Notes: a model not told the origin generated them from the letters alone. DNA of 64,000 bases from Wyeomyia smithii (GCF_029784165.1 NC_073695.1:97321485-97385484); one strand, 5' to 3'. Counted from the stretch's first letter, positions 12,381 to 26,005 are shown. Translations and numbers: made by a program.

Positions 12381-12619
12381 AGTTCTACTTCTCCGAGCAA
12401 ATACAGATATCCAGACACTTTTGTATGACTGTCTGCCCGGGGGCCACTTTTATAACCGTCCTGAGGAATGGGCGATCACGATGAGTTCCTCATTCGTAGC
12501 CCATTTTCTTCCTCAACCTCGGCGCGGGTTCCATCGCCCATGAGTTGATTGTTTTCGCGCGTTGCATCCTCTGTCTTGCACCAGACAAAAGTGTGTTCTA
12601 AGCCTGATTTTTCTGAAAC

Positions 12620-13850
12620 TTTCAGCAAATGAACTGATACTTATGGATTATGTTTCGACCTAATTGCTTAATTTAACTTAAGACTACTCATTACATTTTG
12701 TGCAATGGTGGAGCCGACTTTTTTGGTCTCTTTCATCCAATCTTTCTTCAACTCCAACTCGTACTTAAATACCTTAGACGATTTCCGAACTTTTGCCTTC
12801 ATTATGGTCCAAAATATTTCCACCGAACAAATCTCTGCTGAATTTAAGAGGTTGGCGGTTTTTGGTACAAAAACAACGTTATTGTCTCTGTACCAATCCA
12901 ACGTAGATTGCGCGTAATCGCATGATGTCAGGTCAGGCTAAACTAATGTCTCGCCTCCGTGGTTCCTCAGGAAGGGCAACAAACGCTTCTGGGGCACTCG
13001 GTGCGGTAAATTTCGCTGTTGATGGTACCGTGCTGGATCGAAACCCGTACAGTATCGAAATCCGTACACCTTGATGTTTTTCGTCAGTTTTAAGCGTTAT
13101 AAAAATGAAAATTCATATGATAGTTACATCTACAAACATGTAACTACCATATGAATTTTTATTTTTATTATGCTTGAAACTGACGAAAAACATCAAGGTG
13201 TACGGATTTCGATACTGTACGGGTTTCGATCCAGCACGGTACCCGTTGTAGTGTACAGCTTACTCAGTTTACCGAATTGGTATATGGCCTGCCAGAGCAA
13301 ATATTATTTGACAAATTTTTCTACTTTCTTCTTCCCTATGCCTTCCGGAACATCAAACCGTGGTTAGGCAACGTAGAACTCCAGCCCCGGTATCTGCTTT
13401 GCACATCGGTTTCGTTAACCACTCTCGATACAGCTTGCTTGCGGGGGAATTGGCCGCCGTGTTTTATTGATCACACCGGTTCAGTGCCTTCTGGACCTTG
13501 AATACACGAAACCCAGCTCTTTCCATGGTTTACTGAACGAACCAGGTGGAACACTCTACCTTCAGAGCCACGTCACGAATCCGAAGGTTCGGATTACGCT
13601 TGAAATAATCCAACATCTTCCGCACCTTCACAGGGTCAGCTGTTTTCGATTTACTTCCACTTGCAGCCCGCCACACGATCGTCTGGGACTCCTTAAACGA
13701 TTTTACCACCCAAAAATGATCCTCAGTGGTCTTTCGATCCATCTTATGGTCGCAGTCAAATTTTCCATGACGGCACGTAGAATTCTCTGGCGATTTTCTC
13801 CTTGTTACGACGGCTCTACTCGTCGCTAGCCGCCTCACGTTGTCTACACC
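12620..13850 (-). pseudogene. Decayed Tc1/mariner (DD37E-like) transposase
   Basis: Reading the minus strand, 13838-13530 encodes a DNA-binding N terminus containing 'KVRKMLDYFKRNPNLRIRDV', the helix-turn-helix region seen in mosquito ITmD37E-type elements. The catalytic middle is present but frameshifted: 'GTINSEIYR' is split by the MITE at 13,028-13,239. The C-terminal part at 12901-12668 ('DWYRDNNVVFVPKTANLLNS ... EIFWTIMK') matches the block around the last catalytic acidic residue. Several frameshifts and stops make it inactive. The DD37E assignment rests on recalled family motifs, not on a tree. Confidence 0.75.
13028..13239. mobile_element. Hairpin MITE with TA target duplication inside the mariner relic
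   Basis: A 212 bp almost perfect palindrome. The left arm CCGTGCTGGATCGAAACCCG is mirrored by the right arm ending CGATCCAGCACGG, and complementarity extends about 100 bp to a short central spacer with AT-rich sequence. It is flanked by TA (13,026-27 and 13,240-41). It interrupts the mariner transposase between the codons for 'TTG' and 'TIN', so it inserted after that element. Confidence 0.88.
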
Positions 13851-13923
13851 ATGGCGGACCGACTGGTGGTTGCTATTGGTATATCCATCGTCTACCCTTC
13901 AGTTGTATTGTAAATTTTATATA

Positions 13924-14700
13924 ACACAGTGCAACAATTTTTTTGCATTGGCTCCTATGTATGATTTTTTGATGAAGTTTAACGCGAAAATAAATTTCCC
14001 TGAGTTTGAACATATTTCAACTTAAGGGGCAACAATGGCGCCATTTTGAATTTTTGAGAAACTGGAAATTTTTGAGGTTTTTTCGACGCCATTTTGTTTT
14101 AAAACCAAATATCAAAATTCTAAGAGTTTGTCCACATATTAGCATCCTTTTAACCATCTTTTGAAAAAAACAGATCTCAAATCGGACAAAAACTGAGCTC
14201 AAAACGGTGATTCTACGAAACCGGTTTTGGCATAGTTTAAGTATATTTCACAAAGCAAAATAATATCGATTATTTCTGAGTATTAATGGTAATTCGCAAA
14301 TATCTTAGAATGGTAGTAAAATGGTAGACATTTTATGTAGATCAGACACCTACCATTCGATTTCTGAGACTTTGTTACTTAAAATAAGATATAATTTTTA
14401 CAAAAACTGAGCTCAAGTTTTTGTCCGATTTAAGATCTGTTTTTTTTTTTCAAAAGATTGGTAAAAAGATGCCAATATGTGGACAAACTCTTAGAATTTT
14501 GATATTTGGCCTCAAAACAAAATGGCGTCGAAGAAACCACAAAAATTTCCGGTTTCTCAAAAGTTCAAAATGGCGCCATTGTTGCCCCTTAAGTTGAAAT
14601 ATGTTCAAACTCGGGGAAATTTAGTTTTACATAAAAATACACAAAAAAAATATATATAGAAGCCAAGGCAGAAAAAAGGTCAATTTTTGTTGCACTGTGT
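13924..14700. mobile_element. Foldback element with inverted arms of about 270 bp
   Basis: The ends ACACAGTGCAACAA and TTGTTGCACTGTGT face each other. Long internal arms are inverted copies: 'ggggcaacaatggcgccatt' on the left and 'aatggcgccattgttgcccc' on the right, then 'ctaagagtttgtccacatat' and its complement. The arms total about 270 bp each with a 230 bp centre. It sits in the 3' untranslated part of the non-LTR remnant that follows. No transposase. Confidence 0.88.
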
Positions 14701-15575
14701 AATTCATCCGACATTGTGTTTGTCTTAATGAATAAAACTAAGATTAGTATACATAAAACACGACATAGAAATACATTCTTACTCATTCTTTTTAATCGAT
14801 TTCTGAATTGGTTGGACGACTCTCCGAAGTCAAACATAGACTCCACCGCAGGAAATTCACGTATCATCGCTGTCATCGGTTCTTGGTACCCATACAGGCT
14901 TCGATGAAAGCTAGGCTGTAACAGGGATGACTGTCGCAGCGTCCTTCGTGAAATACGGAAGTTAAGTTCAGCGAGTAACTGAGGGCAGTCCACTTCACCG
15001 TTTAAAAGCTTCGCTGCGAATACCTGTCGATGTAGTTTCTTTCTGTCTTCCAACGTGTTCAAGGTCAACCGCATGCATCGCTGTGGGTAGGGCGGCAAAT
15101 TTATCTTATCTTGGAAATAAATCCCAGTTGACGGTTTGCTTTAGATACCAGTCCAGTAGTTTAGACCAGATCAGTCACACGATTTACTCTGCGAAGCGTA
15201 ACATTTTCAATAGAGTAATTGTATAGAGTTGGATTTATAGAGCGGTGGAACGTCATCAGCGCACACTTTGGGACACTAACAATACGATTATTACGATGGC
15301 ACCAGTTTACAAAAGTATGCAGCTAAGCGTGAAAACGATGGCAATCCAACATAGAGTTTAAGGTCATCTGCATAAATGAGCTTGCATCTAACTCCCAACG
15401 AAGCTGCCACACCGTTGAAGAATAACTTGAACAGAAATGGGCCCAGGTTGCATCCTTGTGGTACCCCGGAAGGTACTGGTGAAGGTGAAGGTAATGCTCC
15501 AAGTTCAAAATTCTTGCTTATCAGAATTTGATGGTCGAACATATCAAATGCGATCATGCAACATGCGATCATGGA
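14701..15575 (-). pseudogene. Non-LTR retrotransposon RT remnant, related to the 20-25 kb element
   Basis: On the minus strand, 15572-15291 carries 'SGVPQGCNLGPFLFKLFFN' and 'YADDLKLY', the RT motif B and catalytic motif C boxes. 15098-14740 carries the carboxy-terminal tail ('RSLYGYQEPMTAM ... FDFGESSNQFRNR'), which is colinear with the tail of the RT at 23.5-24.7 kb ('RTLYGINNPLDVC ... FEFGVSKYVFRLR'). A frameshift and loss of the thumb region separate the pieces. It is a dead, 5'-truncated relative of the nearby element. Confidence 0.85.
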
Positions 15576-16300
15576 TCGATCATCATGGAGAAATCAAGAA
15601 AAAAAGTTATGATATTAAAAAAAAAATATTTTTTTTTTGACGTAGAATACGTCCAAATTCTCCAAATTCAATACAGGGATCCAATTTCAAAAACCGAAAA
15701 CATCGAGAGCGTCACGAAAATTGTCCAATTTGAAACGTTTTAAACTCAGTCAGTTTCTAACCGATTTCTGTCATTTTTGCAGCAATCGATTGAAAAATCA
15801 TCTAAGCACCCGTTCAAATGCAGAAAATTGTAATCTGATTGTTCGAATTATTGTACTATTGAAAACTGTTGAGCCTTGTCGAAACGTAAATATCGACCTT
15901 TGATTGGTCGTTTGCTGCTTTTCCTAAAAAGGACGACAGAATGGAGTACCTAGTTAGCCGGGAAAGCACTCGTTGGGCTATATAAGAGACTGATTCTCAT
16001 CAAGCAAGCTCAGTTTACTAGCAGCAGCGCGGACAGTAGCAGCGATGGCAGTGGGCAAAGGTGGCGTGGAGCAGCATCGGGCAACAGCGGCGGTGGTAGT
16101 GGTTAGCTCAGTTCCTACCTTCTTCAGTTCGGTTTCGATCTGAGTTGGACCCCACCAGCGGTAATCCAATTCAGATATCGTTGGGTGATTACAGCCAGAA
16201 ACTGAATGAGACTCGCACCGCCAGGTGGTTTGAGAAGCAACCATCATCCAGCGTGTATGTATATATATAGGGTGTGTGCACATATATAACGTGTGTGAAT
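15576..16300 (+). repeat. Promoter-bearing repeat, probably LTR or 5'-UTR of a retroelement
   Basis: A moderately GC-rich block with a canonical core promoter at 15,979-16,016 (annotated separately) followed by AGC/GGC-rich leader-like sequence (16,018-16,090). No ORF of the expected polarity follows. The initiator context 'tcagtttactagcagc' recurs at about 58,768-58,783, consistent with a repeated regulatory module rather than a host gene promoter. Confidence 0.45.
15979..16016 (+). promoter_or_regulatory. TATA box and initiator core promoter
   Basis: TATATAAG at 15,979-15,986 is followed by the arthropod initiator TCAGTTT at 16,010-16,016, with the A about 33 bp downstream of the TATA start. 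This is the correct spacing for RNA polymerase II. No host coding exon was found downstream, so it probably drives, or once drove, a retroelement. Confidence 0.6.
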
Positions 16301-17054
16301 ATCTATATCGTGTGTCGCTGGCGTGGCTAGCTATATAGCGCGTACATGTCTAAAGCGTGTCGCAGTATAGCGATCAAAATTATCATATATAGTTGCAAAT
16401 AAATCACCTCATGTTGATTTTAAATATCACAGTAAATCATTCAGAACTAAATCAAAAATTTATTTTGTTGAAAAAACAATATTCAGTTGTCAATAAATGG
16501 TATTAAAAAACATTATTAACCTCTTTTGACTTCAGCTAAGCCTCAAAGTTTACTGACTGTATTTTAACATTTATTTGAAGAATGTTTGAACCAGTGAACC
16601 TGAATCACATAGCTTTTTGCTCAAGTCCTACTATTTGCAGTAATCAGTTGTAAAATTATCTACCCTACCGCAAACTGCAGAAAATTGTTCGCATTAAACT
16701 TAGTTGACCGGGAATGCACTATTGGCCCTCGTCTATAACCTCTTCGTAGCCACTGCCTAAATTAAGCTATCTCAGTGCAATTTGATTCAAAAGACAACCT
16801 CAAAATTCAGTTTCATTCTTGTTTTAGATACGGCAGCAAGTAGAACTGCATAGCTGCACATAGCTTCTGCTGTTGTTCGTTGTCGTTACCGGTGCCGTCT
16901 GTAAAGTGTATCTGGAGCAGAGAGACCATTAAATGATTAACCCCATTAAGTGTATTCCCAAACCTATTGCAAGAAATACATTGACTTAAGACAGGCTGTC
17001 GTATTCTACGTTAACTCTGCGGTCGTGTCTTATAAACAATCACTTCAACTTTTT
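16301..17054. other. No gene recognised
   Basis: AT-rich sequence with only short frames. The start has irregular 'gtgtg/atatat' low-complexity text. No terminal repeats or conserved protein. Confidence 0.45.
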
Positions 17055-17260
17055 ATGGAAGGACAAAATTATTATCTACAACTTTGCCGAAGAGACTATG
17101 CAAGAGACTAATCAAATAAACCGTTTAGACTGTGAAAATATTTTTTCCTCATAAAGTGCTCTATTAGAAATTAAAAATATTTCTACAGCCAAAACAGTTT
17201 AAATGATTGGCAAAGTGTCTTCGGCAAAGTTGTAGATAACAATTTTATCATTCAAAAATA
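17055..17260. repeat. Hairpin repeat, likely MITE core
   Basis: 'aaaattattatctacaactttgccgaag' reads outward on the left, and its inverse 'cttcggcaaagttgtagata' follows at 17,219-17,240. The remaining arm also pairs imperfectly. Another diverged piece ('acaaaattattatccacaac') lies at 17,457-17,485, so the unit is duplicated locally. Confidence 0.65.
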
Positions 17261-18061
17261 AAACAAGGTCCCTCGACAAACAAAATTTCTCCATGATTAT
17301 CGTACTGGTTGCATTGTTTAGGTAAACTTCTGCATTTTTTGAAAAAATTTGATTTTTGAAAAATCAGCTTATATAGATAATTAATTCTTAATTTTTCTTT
17401 AAACTTTTTTTCAAAAAATGAATAATTTTTTTAGAGTGTATGTTTTTTTCGGAGAGACAAAATTATTATCCACAACTTTGCCAAAGACGTCACACCGATC
17501 AAACAAACCGTTTTGACCCTAAAAATATTTTTAATCATCCATACCTTCCCAAAATAACAGGGCTTTATAAAAATGAGTCGTGTTCCAAAAATTAAACCAA
17601 TTGCATAAAATGGCATCTTTTGCCTATAGATACGTCTATGCAAAGTTTCAGCCAAATCAAAAATGGTCGATTGAATTGGTTGCCCGTTTTTTTTTTTTTG
17701 TGAAATTGCTCTATAGGAAAATTGTAGGTGTAATAAATGTTTGTACCTTAATCGCCGCAGGTATTTTGACACTTGCTTCAAGGATTTTATCTGAATGTAA
17801 GCGGTGTAGGTAGACTTTAAATTCGACTTCGACTTTAATGTTGGCGTTTGGAACATTTGCGCGAGAATTGTCAAAATGCTTATACGAACTGAAAGACGAA
17901 AGTGCACCGAAAGAGTGATCAAATGGTTAACGGAGCTCTAATTAAAAATATATGTGTGTGAAGGTAAATTATTCAATTAGCTTGTTTTTTTGCTCCGTTC
18001 TAATTGAATTTTTTCTCACGTTTTCCAAATTCGCTGTCGCTGAGTATAATACATTCGTTGC
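17261..18061. other. No gene recognised; a minus-strand 163-codon frame judged spurious
   Basis: The frame at 17,922-17,431 is lysine/leucine/isoleucine-rich, matches AT-rich base composition, overlaps the duplicated hairpin text at 17,457 and has no recognisable motif. Nothing else is supported. Confidence 0.45.
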
Positions 18062-20307
<2,246 letters not shown>

Positions 20308-20411
20308 TGCATCAGTGAAAGCTGGAAATCGACATATTTTGGTGATATTTAGTGAAATTGTTGGAAAGATAACTCTGCTTTTTTATCGAAAACCGAATAA
20401 GCAAGAAAACA

Positions 20412-21216
20412 ATGGCGGCTGTTTGTTGTGCTTGTGCTCACGATTTAGCAAAATCGGATGAAATCATTTGCAGCGGCTTCTGTAAGTCGTCTTTTCATTT
20501 GAAGTGCGCTCATTTGACCGCTGAACTGCGTGATGTCGTCGCAAATTGTTCACAATTATTTTGGATGTGCCGGGCTTGCACGAAAATTATGGCCAATGCA
20601 TGCTTTCGTCAAGCCATATCATCTACGAACAATGCTATGCAAACAATTGTGGATGATCAAAATAAAGCACTCGATGAGTTACGGAAAGAAATAGCACTAA
20701 ACACTACCAAAATAAACACTATTCTCCAGCGAACGCCTTTGCCCGCTACGCCGCGAGTTCCTAGAACACAACAAACAACAAATCTGCGAAAAAGGCCACG
20801 GCTTATAATTCCAGATGAACCGTCGCAACAAGAAAACATCCTCGAGGGCACCAAAGACTGTCTCTGACGACGCTATACCGTTGGCTGCAGCTAGAAAAGA
20901 TAACTTGTTCTGGTTGTATTTGTCTGGTTTCGATCCTCATGCAACAGTGGAACAAATCCAAAAACTAGCCAGGAATAATTTAAATACCGATCGAGATGTT
21001 GATGTCGTTAAACTAGTGCCAAAAGAAAGAACAATCGAAGACCTCACGTTCGTTTCGTTTAAGATTGGTATCGAATTGCAGCTGAAGGAGCTAGCCCTGT
21101 CAAAATCGACATGGCAGAAGGGAATTATCTTTCGACCATTCGATTTTCAACACGGCTCAAACGCACGTACTTTCTTTCGCTTTCTGCCAACGCCGGGAGG
21201 AAACGATACGAAATGA
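20412..21216 (+). pseudogene. Non-LTR ORF1 with PHD-like zinc finger, frameshifted
   Basis: The first part (20,412-20,867) starts at an ATG following an A-rich leader. It shows a Cys4-His-Cys3 pattern: paired cysteines at residues 5-8, then 'CSGFC', 'FHLKC' and 'WMCRAC' within the first 57 residues, a PHD-finger layout. A helical, coiled-coil-like segment follows ('NKALDELRKEIALNTTKINT') and then a basic proline-rich linker. The frame shifts by one near 20,820-20,865 and resumes in another frame as a 133-codon segment ending at 21,216 ('LFWLYLSGFDPHATVEQIQK'), an RRM-like fold typical of ORF1 nucleic-acid chaperones. The role would be RNA binding in the retrotransposition particle. Confidence 0.8.
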
Positions 21217-21358
21217 ATGTATTTCTGACCCGCCCGTCTCCAACTTCGTCCAACACTCGACTTATTGCGATAGCACATACATAGCAAGCAGAAACCTAAC
21301 TGACCAATTTGGAACGACAACAGCTGATTGCCGCCCGCTCGAATATCCACCACAACGA

Positions 21359-24300
21359 ATGCTTACCCTCTACTACCAGAACACGAGAGGCCTACGAACC
21401 AAAACAAACGATCTGTTCTTCGCTCTCGCTTCGTGCGACTGCGATGTGATAGTTTTCACGGAAACCTGGTTGAAGGATGATATTCTCGACTCAGAGCTTA
21501 CTGATAGATATACCCTTTACCGTTGCGATCGTAGTACTGCCACTAGTCAACATCGCCGCCGTGGTGGTGGTGTATTGATCGGTGTAAAATCGGAATTAAA
21601 GGCTATTCCCACTGCTTCCGTTCCAGGACCGGGCCGGGACCGGGCTCGTCCGGGACTTTTCATGCATTCACACTGCGCCGTGCTTGAACCGTGCCTGCGC
21701 TGCGCTCTGGCTGAGAAATGTTAATGTGTGTATGAGAAAGATCGTCTTTCTCTTTTTTTCATACCGCAGCTCACTCCGCGCGAAATATGTCACTACAACA
21801 TACACGCATCCACCCGAGTGCCTTCCGTGCACTCTCCGGCCAACACAAAGTATCGTCGGCAACGATAGTTTTTCTCTCGCACTGCGGCAGCACGACGGCA
21901 ACTCAACGCTGTCCCGGTCTGGGCACGGCGCGTCGGTGTGAATGCGTTCATAAGAACGCATGCAATCAATCTCAAACGAGCCCGGACGACACGCGGAACA
22001 GCCACGGCCCGGTCCCGGCCCGGTCCCGGAACGGAAGCAGTGGGAATAGCCCTTTAAAGAGCACATCTGTTATGCTAACAAGAGACGATGCACTGGAACA
22101 AACAGCTGTTAGCATTGAGCTGATGAATAGCAAGATTTTTGTTTGCTCACTTTACCTACCTCCAAACTCAAATCCTGTACTTTATGAGACACACTCGGCT
22201 TGTATTCAGCAGCTGACTTCACTCGCTAAAGACGATGATAGAATATTTGTGCTGGGTGATTATAATCTGCAAAATTTTTGCTGGCTATATGACGACGACT
22301 TACACTGCTATTTACCGACAAATGCTTCGACCGAGCCTGAATTGACACTTGTAGAATGTATGTTGCTCACTGGATTGCAGCAACAGAACCGCTTCGTTAA
22401 TGACAATGGCAGGCTGCTCGATTTGGTTTTTACCAATAGTGCGGCTTGTGCAGATATTTTTGAACCACCGAGACCCTTACGGACCATGGACAGACATCAT
22501 AAACCGATTGTGCTGAGATTAGATGTTGAGCTCAATTTTATTGATGAGGAAATAGAGCGGTTCGATTTTAACCAATGTGATTTCACTGTGTTGAATCAGA
22601 GCATGCAACAAATAGACTGGAATCGATTAATGACGGTAGGATCAGTTGATGCAGCCATTGATATTTTTTACAGCGAATTGTTTAGAGTTTTCCGGACGAA
22701 TATACTGTTGAAAAGAACTAAACGAAACTGCACACAAATATGCCATGGTGGAACGCATATATTCGGAATCTTCGAAACCGGCTTCGGAAAGCTAGAAAAC
22801 GGTATTTCAAACACAGGGGTGAATCACTGAAAACTGAAATGCGTGAAATAGAGGCCCAGTACAACTCTTTGAACGCAAGATGTTTTCGTGATTACATTCA
22901 TCGCATTGAAAATGACGTTGAAGCTGACCCTAAATCGTTTTGGAAATACATCAACAATCGGAAATAAACGAAAGGAATACCTCAGAACACTGGTTACCAG
23001 GGAGTGAGTGCCTCTACGCCACTGGATTCTGCGAATATGTCTTCGTCATTTTTTCAGAGTGTGACAAGTAATAACTCACCACCTTTGACTGAAACATACT
23101 TGAGCAGTATTCCGCAGTTCGACTTAAATATGCCTCGGATGAACTTTTCGCCCAATGATGTTCTGCTCAAACCTCAATCCATCGACAGATCGAAAGGCCC
23201 TGGACCCGATCAATTGCCACCATTCGTTGTCAAAAATTGTGCAAGTGTTCTAGCCTTGCCTGTAAATATACTCTTCAACCGTTCTTTGAGTGAAAAATGC
23301 TTTCCCACCGTTTGGAAATCCGCTTCGATCATACCGATTCATAAATCAGGTTCGCTCAACGATGTAGAAAATTATCGCGGAATTTCTATATTAAGTTGTT
23401 TGCCGAAAGTTTTCGAAAGCATGGTACACGATGTGCTCTACCAATCTGTTTAACATGTTATCTCAGCTGATCAGCACGGATTTGTTCAGAGGCGATCTAC
23501 TACGACAAATTTGATGAGTTATGTTTCGAGCCTTGTAAATCGGATGGAAAAACGGCAGCAAATTGACGCGATTTACATTGACTTTGCCAAAGCATTCGAC
23601 AAGGTGCCACATACTTTAGCTGTTGAAAAGTTTAAGCGGATAGGACTTCCAGAGTGGCTGACACAATGGATTTACTCGTACCTTACCGGACGTAATTCTT
23701 CGGTGAAGGTAGGTGAAACGTATTCTACACCTTTTGAGATTCTTTCAGGAGTACCTCAAGGCAGTATTCTGGGCCCTCTGTTGTTCATACTGTTTATAAA
23801 CGATCTCTGCACGAAGCTGAAATCTCCAAAATTATTGTACGCTGACGACCTCAAGCTTTACCGTGTAGTCACAACGGAGGCTGACTGTTGTGCGCTCCAA
23901 ATGGATATCGACATGCTTCTGGAATGGTGTGGCTTGAACGGAATGGAAGCCAATGTGACCAAATGTTGCGTGATCTCATTCAGCCGCTTGCGTGCACCGA
24001 TTGCCTTCGAGTACAAAATGGCGTCAACGAGCTTGGCCCGCACGACCACAGTGAAAGATTTAGGAGTGCTTGTCGATAGCAAATTAAGGTTTACGGAGCA
24101 CATTTCTGCAGTCACGGCTAAAGCTTACTCCCTATTGGGTTTTTTGAAGCGAAATTCGAAATTCTTCGACAATATTTACACACTAAAGATACTGTATTGC
24201 TCGTTCGTGCGCAGTGTCCTGGAATATGCGGTGCAGGTGTGGGCGCCGTATCATGCAATACACATCAACCGATTAGAACAAGTTCAGAAACACTTTCTCC

Positions 24301-24716
24301 GTTATGCTCTTCGATCTCTAAACTGGAAGGACAGAACTAACCTACCATCGTATGAAAGCCGCTGTATGTTGATCGATTTGCCCACATTGTCAAGTAGAAG
24401 AGTTTTCCTCCAACGTATGCTAATATTTGATGTGCTAACAGATCGAATAGATTGCGCGGACATTCTTGGAAAATTGCGATTCAACACACCCCTTCGATTG
24501 CTACGTCAACCTGAGTTTTTCCACCGACCAAATCACCGCACTCTCTATGGAATAAATAACCCATTGGATGTCTGTTGTAATTATTTTAATGATGTGATAA
24601 ACATGTTTGAATTTGGTGTGTCGAAATATGTGTTTAGACTAAGAATTAGAACAAAAGTTAAATTGTCTGTACGATGTTTTATGTCGAAGACGAAATATAA
24701 TATAAATATAATATAG
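21359..24716 (+). pseudogene. Non-LTR ORF2: endonuclease plus reverse transcriptase, broken
   Basis: The endonuclease opens with 'LTLYYQNTRGLRTK' and 'DVIVFTETWL' (the N and E boxes of AP endonucleases). It is cut at residue ~80 by a MITE, then resumes with 'FVCSLYLPPNS', 'FVLGDYNL' and 'RHHKPIV' in the compensated frame. A frameshift at about 22,735 leads into 'WWNAYIRNLRNRLRKARKRY'. RT follows with 'IIPIHKSGSLNDVENYRGIS', 'IDFAKAFDKVPH', 'SGVPQGSILGPLLF' and the catalytic 'YADDLKLY', and the C-terminal domain ends at 24,716. Stops at about 22,965 and 23,451 lie in the RT frame. The residual longest frame, 23,511-24,716, encodes 401 residues of RT. Confidence 0.92.
21600..22053. mobile_element. 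TTAA-flanked GC-rich MITE inside the endonuclease domain
   Basis: A 454 bp insert flanked by TTAA on both sides (21,596-21,599 and 22,054-22,057). The terminal inverted repeats are GGCTATTCCCACTGCTTCCG at the left and its complement at the right (CGGAAGCAGTGGGAATAGCC), continuing into GGGCCGGGACCGG / CCGGTCCCGGCCC. It is far more GC-rich than its host element. TTAA targeting is characteristic of piggyBac-type elements. Arithmetic fits: 454+4 = 458 shifts the frame by two, exactly the frame change seen in ORF2 across the insert. Confidence 0.9.
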
Positions 24717-24853
24717 TTAGGCTTCAGCCTTTTTTCAACAGTGTATTTACTGGTTTCAACTACCATCTTCCTCGCACTAGGATTAAGAGCAATTTTTCAA
24801 AACCTTTAAGGTACAATCATTAGGTCTGTTGATGAATAATAAATAAATAAATC

Positions 24854-25521
24854 ACTATTTCCTATTCCGGTTCGGTAAACTGGCAAACAGTACGTAAACC
24901 TGTAAGATATAGTTTTGATATTGAGCTTTTGATTAAGAAATAAATTGTGTTTTATTTGCTGTCTACATTCTAATTTCCTTGGATTTATTTCACAATTTTC
25001 AATTTTACAATTTTCGTTTCGTTCTGATTCCCAAAAGATAGATTTCCCACAGCCTTAAATAGAACCACCATGGAATGATGCATCGTATTTAAATATACTG
25101 TCGGCCAATCTTAAATCAGCTCGGTTTGATAAATTGTCTACCTGCTTCCTGCATATCTAAAAAAATCGAATTATTTTGTAGTTGTCGTCGTTGTTATTGC
25201 TTGCGGCTTTTCATTTCAAACGATAGGCAATTGAATCAACTATCAATTCGAATGCAACAGAAATTCCTTCAATTAGAGCCGCCCATTAACCAGCGGCTAC
25301 GATTTCGCATTATATATTCCACCGTGTCATCTATAGGCGCCTGGTTTGGCTACGCTGATCAAGTGAGCATAATTTATGCTGGTTCCAAGGTACAGTGGTC
25401 CTCTAGCTCCAGGAAGGGAACATTGGTTACGCATATAGGCAGGGGAGCAATCGCCTGCAGCGGTTATGTGATGATAGATTAATTAGTGGTATTAAATCAC
25501 AATCGAATGCAGACGACGACC
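24854..25521. other. No gene recognised
   Basis: AT-rich to 25,100, then more balanced. The plus-strand frame 25,126-25,482 (118 codons) has no recognised family, and its composition does not clearly favour coding. Confidence 0.4.
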
Positions 25522-26005
25522 CTAGCGCAGAGCCATCTGATTGGATTTGGATGTGTCGCTTATCACTGGGGACCCTGAGCCAGCGCTGACTGGCTGATTG
25601 AGGTGAAAGCTGCCGATATTGTGCGTCCCATCGACGGGCTCTAACTGCAACTTTTCCACCGGTTCAGTTTGTATTTCCCATAGAGAATTCGATGTCATTG
25701 GTAGTGGCGTCAATTGTTGTAAATAGCCCAACGGAACTTTACCCGGGACCGGGACTCGTCAACGTTTCGTTTATTCAGCAAAAATCCATAAATTAGATTA
25801 GTGCCCGAGGCCGAAACATGGTGACGATAAAAAATCAATAACGACTCCATGTCCCAGGCTAGTTTGTAACATAATTGACAGATTCTGAAACCCGGAATAA
25901 ATTTTATTCCTAATTTCGTACAATGATTTATGTACGCATGATTAGCGCCACCATTAGAGCTCATTTGACAGCCCTTGCAATTTTGTATTCCACAGTCACC
26001 GACGA
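25522..26005 (-). pseudogene. Candidate cysteine-rich protein exon or gene fragment, frameshifted
   Basis: On the minus strand, 26,005-25,745 reads 'GDCGIQNCKGCQMSSNGG', then 'FIPGFRICQLCYKLAWDMES' and 'NKRNVDES'. A C-x4-C-x2-C cluster followed by C-x2-C is compatible with a zinc-binding module of ZAD-like or other unclassified type. After a one-base frame change in the GC-rich stretch 'gtcccggtcccgggtaaag' (about 25,740-25,760), the next frame continues as 'YLQQLTPLPMTSNSLWEIQT' and 'TEPVEKLQLEPVDGTH', ending at 25,522. The low-Lys/Asn, Pro/Glu/Ser-rich composition looks like real protein rather than AT noise. A possible splice acceptor (CGCCAG) lies just before 26,005. Upstream coding is absent: a transposon starts at about 26,063. 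I do not recognise the protein. Confidence 0.35.

Larger units (their letters stand above)
20309..24853 (+). mobile_element. Non-LTR retrotransposon, near full length but inactive
   Basis: A 5' end with an initiator-like ATCAGTG (about 20,309), ORF1 with a PHD-like zinc finger, ORF2 with AP-type endonuclease and reverse transcriptase, and a 3' tail 'aataataaataaataaatc' (24,835-24,853) give the full architecture of a CR1/L2/Jockey-group element. A PHD-type ORF1 is known from CR1-like lineages, but the clade was not tested. Inactivating changes are a frameshift in ORF1 (about 20,820-20,865), a 454 bp MITE in the endonuclease, a frameshift near 22,735, and in-frame stops at about 22,965 and 23,451. 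Frames match across these breaks, so it decayed in place. Confidence 0.92.

Noticed and set aside
17431..17922. 163-codon minus-strand ORF
   Set aside because: Composition driven by AT-rich DNA, overlaps a repeated hairpin, no motif.
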